From assembly GCA_013694495.1 (NCBI GenBank), contig JACDCH010000566.1, forward strand, positions 1 through 11,770: a stretch of DNA of 11,770 nt. Direction: 5' to 3'. A model generated the notes under the pieces. The model was not told the origin of the DNA, did no database searches, and was given only the letters and a program-made list of their open reading frames with translations. How positions within the stretch are numbered: position 1 is the first letter of the stretch; each line of letters opens with the position of its first letter. A program made the position numbers and the translations under genes. Positions 1 through 5,601 of this stretch are shown one piece after another. Source of the DNA: Acidimicrobiia bacterium (GTDB taxonomy: Bacteria; Actinomycetota; Acidimicrobiia; Acidimicrobiales; JACDCH01).

Positions 1-2
1 GC

Positions 3-149
3 TCCCGCCTCGCCGACCTGTTGGTCGACGACCTGCTCGCCGCCTGGGGCGCCGACCGGGGCGACCTCGACGCGGCCCGGCGCCGCATCGACGCCGTCGC
101 CGCCCGGGCGCCGCTGGCGGGCCCCACCACCACGAAGGAGCGCACTTGA
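3..149 (+). CDS. C-terminal end of an unidentified protein (5' truncated by window edge)
   Basis: An open frame enters from the left edge and ends with TGA at 147-149, giving about 48 residues. The visible part looks helical and Asp/Ala/Arg-rich (for example RLADLLVDDLLAAWGADRG) and ends in a Pro/Thr/Lys tail. Third positions are almost all G or C, as in the neighbours, so it reads as true coding sequence. I recognise no domain. Its stop overlaps the TTG start of the hydroxylase at 146 in a TTGA arrangement, so the two are probably translationally coupled in one operon. Function cannot be assigned from this fragment. Confidence 0.6.
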   Translation, partial: SRLADLLVDDLLAAWGADRGDLDAARRRIDAVAARAPLAGPTTTKERT

Positions 150-745
150 ACGCCACCTGGATCCCGTTGCTCGTCGCCGGCTGGTTCGCCTGGACGCTGG
201 GCGAGTACGTGCTGCACCGCTTCGCGATGCACGCGTTGAAGGGCAAGGGCCTCGCGTCGCGTGAGCACCTCACCCACCACGCCCAGCGCGACTCGGTGCT
301 CGAGAAGTGGGCCCTGTCGTGGGCCGGCGTCGTCGTCGTCGGCATCGCCCTCGGCGTCGTCATCCACCCGGCCGTCGGCATCGGCTGGGTCGGCGGCTAC
401 GGCTTCTACGACCTCCAGCACTACCGGGCCCACCGCCGGGCGCCCCGCACCCGCTACCAGCGCTGGCTGCGCCGCCACCACTTCCACCACCACTTCGGGC
501 ACCCGATGGAGAACCACGGCGTCACGTGGTCGCTGTGGGACCACGTCTTCGGCACCTACCGCGATCCCGGCGTCGTGCGGGTGCCCCGGCGCATGGCCAT
601 GGTGTGGTTGCTCGACGACGACGGCGCCGTCCGCCCCGAGCACGCCGGCGACTACGAGGTCGTCGGCCGGGCTCCTGCCTCCGACGCCCAGGCGGCGATC
701 GACCGGGCCCGGGCCTTCGCCAACCAGGCCCCCGTCCTCACCTGA
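146..745 (+). CDS. Fatty acid hydroxylase / sterol desaturase family membrane protein
   Basis: This 199-residue protein belongs to the di-iron fatty acid hydroxylase superfamily, integral membrane enzymes that oxygenate or desaturate lipids such as fatty acyl chains, sterols or carotenoids. The histidine clusters expected to bind iron are visible: H24-x4-H29, H41-x2-HH45, H92-x3-H96, and HH112-F-HHH116 followed by H119 and H124. The family-typical WDxxFGTY ends the core at 131-138. Hydrophobic stretches lie at about 5-23 and 56-88. The start is TTG at 146, overlapping the upstream stop by the TTGA arrangement; no ATG fits without losing the first histidine box. The substrate is unknown. No regulator or lipid gene adjoins it downstream; a palindromic repeat begins 56 bases after its stop. 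Family assignment is secure, substrate is not. Confidence 0.85.
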   Translation: MNATWIPLLVAGWFAWTLGEYVLHRFAMHALKGKGLASREHLTHHAQRDSVLEKWALSWAGVVVVGIALGVVIHPAVGIGWVGGYGFYDLQHYRAHRRAPRTRYQRWLRRHHFHHHFGHPMENHGVTWSLWDHVFGTYRDPGVVRVPRRMAMVWLLDDDGAVRPEHAGDYEVVGRAPASDAQAAIDRARAFANQAPVLT

Positions 746-801
746 GTTTCGAGCTCACTCGTTCGGCTGCTGTCGCATCCCCCCGCCACCCCTCCGATCC
801 T

Positions 802-851
802 CGAATCGGGGGCAGCTATCGACACATGGACGCGACGGCTGCCCCCGATTG
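802..851. repeat. Dispersed palindromic repeat, copy 1
   Basis: A perfect 13-bp inverted repeat, AATCGGGGGCAGC (804-816) and its complement (838-850), encloses a 21-nt loop. The loop holds TCG (819-821), CACATG (823-828) and CGA (833-835). Flanks are C-rich on the left and G-rich on the right, so the stem could extend imperfectly beyond the core. The same 13-bp arms, the same loop length and the same CACATG occur at 10373-10422. It sits between the hydroxylase and the isochorismatase-like gene, both on the plus strand. There is no U-run, so it is not a standard terminator. A REP-like or structured-RNA element is possible. Confidence 0.8.
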
Positions 852-910
852 GGAGGGTTGGGGCGGGTTGGGGAGGTCGAGCACGGGGCCGCAGGGCCCG
901 TCGGCGGCCC

Positions 911-920
911 CTACGGTCGC
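911..920 (+). promoter_or_regulatory. Candidate -10 box for a leaderless transcript of the isochorismatase-like gene
   Basis: TACGGT at 912-917 lies 7 bases before ATG 925 and fits the TAnnnT form of an actinobacterial -10 box. No Shine-Dalgarno sequence separates it from the start. The surrounding 10-mer CTACGGTCGC recurs at 1582-1591 before the TetR gene. No clear -35 box is seen. Transcription starting at the A of ATG is inferred. Confidence 0.45.
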
Positions 921-924
921 CGTC

Positions 925-1557
925 ATGCCCGCTCCCGACCTGGCGACGTTGCTCGACCCGGAGCGCTGCGCCCTCGTCACGCAGGAGTGCCAGGTCGGCG
1001 TCATCGGCGGCGCCGCCGTGCTGCGGGACCTCGCCGAGGAGGCCGCCCGGGACGCGGTCCCGAACATGGCCCGTCTCGTCACCGCCGCCCGCGCCGCGTC
1101 GGTGCCGGTCGTCCACTGCCTCGCCGTCCGTCGCGCCGACGACAAGGGCTCGAACACGAACGCCCGGCTGTTCGGCGCCACCCGCAAGCTCGGCATCCGC
1201 ATCGAGCCCGGCAGCCCGGAGGCGGCCCTGCTGCCCGAGCTCGGCCCGGAGCCCGACGACCTCGTGCTGCAGCGCTACCACGGCCTCGGGCCGATGGGCG
1301 GCACCGACCTCGACCCCGTGCTGCGTAACCTCGGCGTCGAGGTGATCGTCGGCGTCGGCGTGTCGGTGAACGTCGCCATGACGAACTTCGTGATGGACGC
1401 CGTGAACGCCGGCTACGTGTTCGTGCTGGCGCGCGACGCCGTGGCCGGCGTGCCGCGGGCCTACGCCGACGCCGTGATCGACAACACCCTGGCCCTCCTG
1501 GCGACGGTGACCACCACCGACCTCGTCGTCGACGCCTGGAACGGCGTCGCTCCGTAG
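925..1557 (+). CDS. Isochorismatase-fold (cysteine hydrolase family) protein, non-canonical active site
   Basis: This 210-residue protein has the length and layout of the isochorismatase-like hydrolases, which cleave small amides or vinyl ethers such as isochorismate, nicotinamide or N-carbamoyl compounds with an Asp-Lys-Cys triad. The N-terminal strand reads ALVTQECQVGVIGG, placing Glu where the catalytic Asp usually sits. The C-terminal signature VGVSVNVAMTNFVMDAVNAGY has the usual DA-x3-GY end but Ala where the nucleophilic Cys is expected. The rest (ARDAVAGVP, then a final helix) matches the family. From memory, a group of actinobacterial relatives shares the ECQ and GVSVNVA patterns, so this may be a diverged subfamily rather than a decayed gene. 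Start ATG 925 is chosen for its TACGGT box 7 bases upstream; the frame is open further upstream but looks non-coding. The substrate, and whether it is an enzyme, are unknown. Confidence 0.8.
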   Translation: MPAPDLATLLDPERCALVTQECQVGVIGGAAVLRDLAEEAARDAVPNMARLVTAARAASVPVVHCLAVRRADDKGSNTNARLFGATRKLGIRIEPGSPEAALLPELGPEPDDLVLQRYHGLGPMGGTDLDPVLRNLGVEVIVGVGVSVNVAMTNFVMDAVNAGYVFVLARDAVAGVPRAYADAVIDNTLALLATVTTTDLVVDAWNGVAP

Positions 1558-1581
1558 CGGCCCGGGCGCGTGGGGCGTGGC

Positions 1582-1591
1582 CTACGGTCGC
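1582..1591 (+). promoter_or_regulatory. Candidate -10 box before the TetR gene
   Basis: TACGGT at 1583-1588 lies 7 bases before ATG 1596 and repeats the exact 10-mer CTACGGTCGC found before the preceding gene. There is no Shine-Dalgarno sequence and no evident -35 box. The CTGACG-N3-CGTCAG operator found elsewhere in the window is absent here, so autoregulation through that site is not supported. Confidence 0.45.
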
Positions 1592-1595
1592 GACG

Positions 1596-2267
1596 ATGCC
1601 CGGGGCCGACGAGCACGAGGAGCCCAGGGCGGCCGACGGTCGCGTCCCGGGACGGCGAGGCCTGGCCACGCGGCAGCGGCTGCTCGAGTGCACGGCGGAG
1701 ATGCTCGAGAGCAGCTCGTACCGCGACCTCAAGGTGATCGACATCGCCCGCGAGGCGGGCACGTCGCCGGCGACCTTCTACCAGTACTTCGCCGACGTCG
1801 AGGCGTCGATCCTCGTGCTCGCCGAGGACATGGCGCGGGACGCGCAACGTCTGCCGCTGCTCGTGCGGGGGGGGACGTGGCGGAGCAAGGCGGGCCTGGC
1901 CCGCGCCCTCGACCTCGTCGACGCCATGTTCGGGTTCTGGGACCAGTACCGACCGATCCTGCGGGTGGTCGACCTCAGCACCGAGGAAGGCGACCAGCGC
2001 TTCCGCCAGATCCGCAGCAAGCTGCTCGTCGCAGTCACCGACTCGCTCGCCGACGTGTTCCGCACCTTCCAGGAGGAGGGGCGCCACCCGCCCGAGATCG
2101 ACGCCCGGGCCACGGCCGGTTCGCTCGTGTCGATGCTGGCCCACGTGGCCCAGCACCGGTACGGCTTCGAGTTCTGGGGCATCCGCACGGCCGACGTCCG
2201 AGCCACGATGAGCCGGCAGCTGTACTGGGGCATCACCGGTCAGAAGCCCCCACAGGTCCTGGGTTAG
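1596..2267 (+). CDS. TetR/AcrR-family transcriptional regulator
   Basis: This 223-residue protein is a TetR-type DNA-binding regulator, usually a ligand-responsive repressor acting as a dimer. An N-terminal arm of about 24 charged residues precedes the DNA-binding domain (about 25-70). The helix-turn-helix appears as VIDIAREAGTSPATFYQYF (47-65), with the SPATFYQYF recognition-helix pattern typical of the family. The remaining helices form the ligand/dimer domain, including LRVVDLSTEEGDQRFRQIR. Relatives in actinobacteria with the same central motif often sit near lipid or CoA-ester genes, but this is recollection. Start ATG 1596 follows a TACGGT box and is not preceded by a ribosome site. A run of eight G at 1867-1874 lies inside the gene with the frame intact on both sides. 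Its target is unknown; the shared operators at 5564 and 10322 are candidate sites only. Confidence 0.9.
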   Translation: MPGADEHEEPRAADGRVPGRRGLATRQRLLECTAEMLESSSYRDLKVIDIAREAGTSPATFYQYFADVEASILVLAEDMARDAQRLPLLVRGGTWRSKAGLARALDLVDAMFGFWDQYRPILRVVDLSTEEGDQRFRQIRSKLLVAVTDSLADVFRTFQEEGRHPPEIDARATAGSLVSMLAHVAQHRYGFEFWGIRTADVRATMSRQLYWGITGQKPPQVLG

Positions 2268-2301
2268 GGTGCGCCGGCCGACGGCGGGCGCTGGGGTGAG
2301 C

Positions 2302-2307
2302 AGGAGG
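2302..2307 (+). promoter_or_regulatory. Strong ribosome binding site
   Basis: AGGAGG lies 8 bases before ATG 2316 and decides that start. It contrasts with most other genes here, which lack a Shine-Dalgarno sequence. A TAGGGT sequence at 2265-2270, overlapping the TetR stop, could be its -10 box and would give a leader of roughly 40 bases. Confidence 0.7.
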
Positions 2308-2315
2308 TCCAGACC

Positions 2316-3113
2316 ATGAGCGAGTTCCCCCCGGAGCAGCCCCCCGGGCCGCCCCAGCAGTACCCGCAGACGGGTGGCTTCGCGGCCCCGCCGCCGCCCC
2401 CGCCCACCCAGCAGCCGCCGCTCCCGCCGCAGCCGCCTCCGCCGCCGGCCGACCCGAATGCGGGCTACGCGTACCCACCCACGATGCAGCAGCCGGCCTA
2501 CAACTACCCCCCGACGGCACCCGTGCCGCCGGTCGGGCCGCCCGCATCGCCCGTGTCGCCGTACGACCAGCCGGGCTCGAAGCGGAGCTCGGGCCCGCTC
2601 GTGCTCGTCGCCCTGCTCGCCCTGCTCATCGGTGGCGCCGCCGGCTACTTCATCGGCTCGTCGGGCGACGACGACACCGTGAACACCGAGAACGCGGCGG
2701 ACTTCGAGGACCAGATCGACGAGCTCCAGTCGGCGAACGCCGACCTCGAATCCGAGCTCGAGGAGGCGCGGTCCACCATCGACGACCTCGAGGGTGGCGG
2801 CGGCGACGACGAGGAGACCACCACCACCGAGGCGGACGAGGAGGAGACCACCACCACCGAGGACGACGACGCGGAGCCGGCGGGCACGGCGGCCGAGGCC
2901 GTCGACGGCTTCTGCGGCCGGGTCGACGACATCGTCGCCGCCGTCGAGGGCGGCGCGTCGCTGCCCGAGCTCACCGACGACCTCGTGGCCCTGGGCGAGG
3001 ACGCGAGCAGCCTCAGCGGCCTGACCGACATCACGCCCGAGGATTCGCAGCGCCTGCTGGAGTGCAGCAACGCGCTGTCCGACGCCGTGCTCGGCGCCCC
3101 GCCCGGCGGTTGA
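2316..3113 (+). CDS. Proline-rich single-pass membrane protein with coiled coil and acidic linker, unknown function
   Basis: This 265-residue protein is built of distinct segments. Residues 1-90 are Pro/Gln/Tyr-rich and disordered, ending in a basic GSKRSSG patch. Residues 94-114 are a transmembrane helix (LVLVALLALLIGGAAGYFIG). Residues 118-158 are acidic and include a probable coiled coil (EDQIDELQSANADLESELEE). Residues 161-186 are a low-complexity Asp/Glu/Thr linker with a ten-residue motif, EETTTTEADE, present twice. Residues 190-265 form a small helical domain with two cysteines, C200 and C250, that could pair. The basic patch before the helix predicts the Pro-rich part is cytoplasmic and the C-terminus external. 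I recognise no named family; Pro-rich N-terminus plus one helix plus small external domain is a common actinobacterial envelope design. Translation starts from a clear AGGAGG site. Confidence 0.8.
   Translation: MSEFPPEQPPGPPQQYPQTGGFAAPPPPPPTQQPPLPPQPPPPPADPNAGYAYPPTMQQPAYNYPPTAPVPPVGPPASPVSPYDQPGSKRSSGPLVLVALLALLIGGAAGYFIGSSGDDDTVNTENAADFEDQIDELQSANADLESELEEARSTIDDLEGGGGDDEETTTTEADEEETTTTEDDDAEPAGTAAEAVDGFCGRVDDIVAAVEGGASLPELTDDLVALGEDASSLSGLTDITPEDSQRLLECSNALSDAVLGAPPGG
2811..2862 (+). repeat. Tandem direct repeat, 30-bp period, inside the acidic linker
   Basis: The 22-base unit beginning GAGGAGACCACCACC occurs identically at 2811-2832 and 2841-2862. The 30-base period is in frame and encodes two copies of the Glu/Thr-rich motif, so gain or loss of units would change linker length without breaking the protein. 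Confidence 0.8.
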
Positions 3114-3204
3114 GCCACCGGCGCGACCGGGCCGACGGCAGCGGCTGCTGTTCATCCCGCCGTCGCCGTCCCGGAAGACGGCCTCGGTACCCTCCACGGA
3201 CGAC

Positions 3205-3945
3205 ATGACCACCGACGCACCCTCCCGCCACCTCCAGTTCGACGCGGCCTTCAACGTCCGCGACCTGGGCGGCTACGCCCTGGCCGACGGCCGCACCACC
3301 GCCTGGCGCACCCTGTACCGGGGCGACGGCGTGCACCGCCTGCCGGCCGAGGCGTTCACCGAGCTCGGCATCCGCACGGTCCTCGACCTGCGCACCGAGC
3401 ACGAGATCGGTGAGCGGGGCCGGGCCGAGGCCGACGGCATGGACTGGCACCACCTCCCGGTCATCCGGACCATCTGGGAGGCCTCGTGGCTCACCGACGA
3501 GATCGCCGCCGAGCGCTTCCTCGCCGATCGCTACCTCGTGATGCTGGCGGAGGGGGCCGAGTCGCTGGGCACGTCGCTGCGCCTCCTGGCCCGGCCCGAG
3601 CGCGTGCCCGCCCTGTTCCACTGCGCCGCCGGTAAGGACCGCACCGGCGTGCTCGCCGCCCTCGTGCTCAGCCTCCTCGGCGTCGACGACGACACGATCG
3701 CCACCGACTACGCCCTGTCGAGCCTGGGGATGCCCCGCCTGGTCGACTTCGTCCGTACGACGTACCCCGACCGGTACGACGCGATGGCCGACCAGCCCGC
3801 CGCCTTCCTCGACGCGCCGGAGGCGGCGATGCGCCTCTTCCTCGCCGACCTGCGTGAGCAGCACGGCTCCGTCGAGGGCTACGCCGGGTCGGTCGGCGTC
3901 GGGCCCGACGTCGTCGAGGCCCTGCGCGACAACCTCCTCGCCTGA
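3205..3945 (+). CDS. Tyrosine/serine protein phosphatase, PtpB-like (Y_phosphatase3 type)
   Basis: This 246-residue protein carries the cysteine phosphatase P-loop HCAAGKDRTG at 139-148, with nucleophile C140 and phosphate-binding R146. The Lys at 144 gives the CxxGKDRTG form typical of the PtpB/LipA-like group, known to act on phosphotyrosine and sometimes phosphoserine/threonine or phosphoinositides. The N-terminal family signature FNVRDLGGYALADGR (16-30), RTLYRGDGVHRL and VLDLRTEHE are all present. There is no signal peptide, so it is probably cytoplasmic unless exported without one, as proposed for some mycobacterial relatives. Start ATG 3205 follows a TACCCT element at 3188-3193 and has no Shine-Dalgarno sequence. 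It stands between two membrane-protein genes with no evident partner kinase. Family call is firm; substrate is unknown. Confidence 0.9.
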   Translation: MTTDAPSRHLQFDAAFNVRDLGGYALADGRTTAWRTLYRGDGVHRLPAEAFTELGIRTVLDLRTEHEIGERGRAEADGMDWHHLPVIRTIWEASWLTDEIAAERFLADRYLVMLAEGAESLGTSLRLLARPERVPALFHCAAGKDRTGVLAALVLSLLGVDDDTIATDYALSSLGMPRLVDFVRTTYPDRYDAMADQPAAFLDAPEAAMRLFLADLREQHGSVEGYAGSVGVGPDVVEALRDNLLA

Positions 3946-4000
3946 CAGGCGGAACCCTGCACCGGCCCGGCGGCGTTCTGTCGGCGATGATCGGGGACCT

Positions 4001-4270
4001 ATGGCTCGCGTGCTGCTGATCGGCCTGGTCGTCGTCCTCGCCGCCGGCGGTTGGGCCGTCGCCGCCCGGGCGTGGGCGAGCGGCTCGCGCCGCGTGGTCG
4101 GCGACCCCCGACGCGCCATCGACGACCCCGCGGTGCACCGCAACCACCAGGCGATGGCCCGCTGGATCGACGCCCGGGTGGGCGACGACCTGGTGCGGCC
4201 CCTGCTTCCCGAGTCCGAGCAGCAGAAGGCCAAGGCGTTGCTCGCCGAGTTCTACGGCGACGACGGGTGA
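4001..4270 (+). CDS. Small N-terminally membrane-anchored protein, unknown function
   Basis: This 89-residue protein starts MARVLLIGLVVVLAAGGWAVAARAW, a transmembrane or uncleaved signal-anchor segment at about 4-22. A charged, mostly helical segment of about 65 residues follows (RRAIDDPAVHRNHQAMARWIDARVGDD and on). ATG 4001 is chosen because the hydrophobic segment starts right after it and the longer upstream frame runs through the 3' end of the phosphatase gene. A GATGAT sequence at 3986-3991 may serve as a -10 box. Coding bias is like the neighbours. It is followed 67 bases later by the SPFH gene, and both are envelope-directed, so a functional link is possible but unproven. No family is recognised. 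Confidence 0.7.
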   Translation: MARVLLIGLVVVLAAGGWAVAARAWASGSRRVVGDPRRAIDDPAVHRNHQAMARWIDARVGDDLVRPLLPESEQQKAKALLAEFYGDDG

Positions 4271-4280
4271 GCCCCGCCTC

Positions 4281-4297
4281 CGCCGCCCCGGGCGGCG
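4281..4297 (+). other. GC-only hairpin between two plus-strand genes
   Basis: CGCCGCC pairs perfectly with GGCGGCG around a 3-base loop. No U-run follows, so it is not a convincing intrinsic terminator. It could attenuate transcription or mark the end of the small membrane-protein mRNA. Confidence 0.35.
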
Positions 4298-4324
4298 CAA
4301 GCTGCTCGACGAGATCCCACCGAC

Positions 4325-4330
4325 AAGGAG
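4325..4330 (+). promoter_or_regulatory. Strong ribosome binding site for the SPFH gene
   Basis: AAGGAG lies 7 bases before ATG 4338 and selects it over the in-frame ATG two codons later. It is one of only two convincing Shine-Dalgarno sequences in the window. Confidence 0.7.
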
Positions 4331-4337
4331 CCCAGGC

Positions 4338-5354
4338 ATGGCGATGAGCAAGAAGGCGATCGGCGGCTTCGTCGGACTCGGCGGGATCGTGGTCGTGGTC
4401 CTCGTCCTGATCATCCTTTTCGCCGGGGCGTGGCGCTCCACGCCCGTCGACCACATCGGCCTGCACTACAGCGGCGGCCCCATCGAGGGGCAGCGGTTCC
4501 AGGGCGTCGTCGACCCGGGCAGCGGCTCGCGCTTCCTCGGCATCTCCGACACGCTCGTCCTACTGCCGGTGACCCAGCGCGACTACACCGCGTCGAACGC
4601 CGAGGGCGCCGACGGCGGCCCGATCGTGGCGCCGGCGCGCGGCGGCGTCGAGATGGAGTTCGAGGTGGCCGCCTACTTCACCCTCAACACCGGCGACGCA
4701 ACCGTGCGGAGCTTCTACGAGCGGGTGTGCATCAAGTTCGACTGCACGACCGACGACGGGTGGGACGAGATGCTGCGGATCAACTTCCGGGGCCCGATCG
4801 AGCAGGCGATCCAGCAGAGCATCCGGGGCTTCACCGTCGACGAGCTGTACGCCGGCCAGGCCAGCGTGGCCCAGGGCGAACAGCCCGACGACTCGGGCGA
4901 CGAGGCGGTCGCCATCCTCGAGCAGGTGCAGGAGCAGATCGCGGCCGACCTCAAGGAGAACATCAACACCGTCCTCGGTGGCGACTACTTCTGCGGCCCG
5001 ACGTTCAACCGCACCGACCCCGACGTTTGCCCGGACTTCGAGTTCCAGATCACGGCTGCGGTGCCCACCAGCGACGCCGTGCGGGCCGCGTTCGCCGAGA
5101 ACGCCGCCAGCCTGCAGGACATCATCACGGCCCAGAACCGGGCCCAGGCGACGGTGGCCGAGGCCGAAGGCCAGCGCGAGTCGCAGGAGGCCTTGAACAA
5201 CCTGTACTCCGACCCGGCCTACATCGCCTACCTTGAGGCCCTCGCCATGCAGGCCTGCGCGGCGAACTCGAACTGCACGCTCGTCATCACCGACGGCGGC
5301 GCCGGCATCAACATCAACACCGGTTCGGCGGACGGCGGCACGCCGCCGGGCTGA
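4338..5354 (+). CDS. SPFH/band-7 domain membrane protein (stomatin/prohibitin/flotillin superfamily)
   Basis: This 338-residue protein begins with MAMSKK, then a transmembrane helix at about 9-30, then a band-7-like domain. Strands such as VDHIGLHYSGGPIEG, FLGISDTLVLLPVTQRDY and VEMEFEVAAYFTLN (104-117) match the SPFH pattern, and IEQAIQQSIRGFTVDELYA (154-172) matches its helical part. Residues 245-290 are Ala/Glu/Gln-rich and helical (ASLQDIITAQNRAQATVAEAEGQRE), the usual oligomerisation segment. SPFH proteins build large membrane-attached rings or scaffolds. Basic residues before the helix predict the domain is outside the cytoplasm. Three cysteine pairs, C131/C136, C219/C231 and C307/C313, are unusual for the family and could be disulfides in that location. 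A Gly-rich tail ends the protein. The next ORF begins at its stop codon in the +1 frame. Family call is good; role is unknown. Confidence 0.8.
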   Translation: MAMSKKAIGGFVGLGGIVVVVLVLIILFAGAWRSTPVDHIGLHYSGGPIEGQRFQGVVDPGSGSRFLGISDTLVLLPVTQRDYTASNAEGADGGPIVAPARGGVEMEFEVAAYFTLNTGDATVRSFYERVCIKFDCTTDDGWDEMLRINFRGPIEQAIQQSIRGFTVDELYAGQASVAQGEQPDDSGDEAVAILEQVQEQIAADLKENINTVLGGDYFCGPTFNRTDPDVCPDFEFQITAAVPTSDAVRAAFAENAASLQDIITAQNRAQATVAEAEGQRESQEALNNLYSDPAYIAYLEALAMQACAANSNCTLVITDGGAGININTGSADGGTPPG

Positions 5355-5358
5355 CGAG

Positions 5359-5568
5359 CTGCTCGGCTTCGTCGCCGACGACGAGCGGGCGCGGGGCAAG
5401 CCGTTCGACGACGGTGAACGGCGCATGGTGCAGGCCACGGCGCAGCGGGCGCTCGAGTACAACGCCCGGTGCCAGTGGAGCGACCAGGAGAAGGGGCTCG
5501 TGTCGGACCCCGATGACGGGTTCGTCGGCGCGTTGCGGGGCTGGCTCGACTCCGACCACCGGATCTGA
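5359..5568 (+). CDS. Small hypothetical ORF abutting the SPFH gene, start uncertain
   Basis: From the SPFH stop onward, the +1 frame shows coding-like third-position G/C and sensible protein through TGA 5566-5568: KPFDDGERRMVQATAQRALEYN, then a Trp/Asp-rich end. There is no good start. CTG 5359 gives 69 residues; ATG 5425 gives 47 but discards coding-like sequence before it. The in-frame sequence upstream of the SPFH stop is only a shadow of that gene. It is soluble and acidic, with no family I recognise. It may be translated by coupling from an unusual CTG start, by +1 frameshifting at GGC-TGA-C to make an extended SPFH protein, or it may be the remnant of a longer gene. The operator of the next operon overlaps its final codons. 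Confidence 0.45.
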   Translation: MLGFVADDERARGKPFDDGERRMVQATAQRALEYNARCQWSDQEKGLVSDPDDGFVGALRGWLDSDHRI

Positions 5569-5593
5569 CGCGGCGTCAGAACGCCACTACCGT
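5564..5593 (+). promoter_or_regulatory. Promoter with embedded operator palindrome for the fadE30-ipdF operon
   Basis: A perfect palindrome TCTGACG-CGG-CGTCAGA spans 5564-5580. Its left half contains CTGACG (5565-5570), which serves as a -35-like box exactly 17 bases before the -10 box TACCGT (5588-5593). Eight bases separate the -10 from ATG 5602, so transcription probably starts at the ATG. A dimeric repressor bound here would cover the -35. The same palindrome core occurs at 10322-10336 before the DUF35-thiolase operon. Confidence 0.65.
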
Positions 5594-5601
5594 CCCGGGC
5601 G

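Noticed and set aside
802..851. CRISPR repeat or attachment site interpretation of the palindromic repeat
   Set aside because: There are only two copies 9.5 kb apart, with no spacer array, cas gene, integrase or tRNA nearby.
1867..1874. Run of eight G within the TetR gene as a possible frameshift
   Set aside because: The TetR frame is consistent on both sides (VRGGTW within a continuous helical domain), so no frameshift is needed.
1461..3254. Minus-strand open frame of nearly 600 codons
   Set aside because: It lies opposite several well-supported genes (isochorismatase-like, TetR, Pro-rich membrane protein) and its translation is Arg/Gly-rich low complexity, as expected of antisense frames in GC-rich DNA.
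4281..4297. Intrinsic terminator before the SPFH gene
   Set aside because: The stem is perfect but has no U-run, and GC-only hairpins are common by chance at this base composition; it is listed only as a hairpin.
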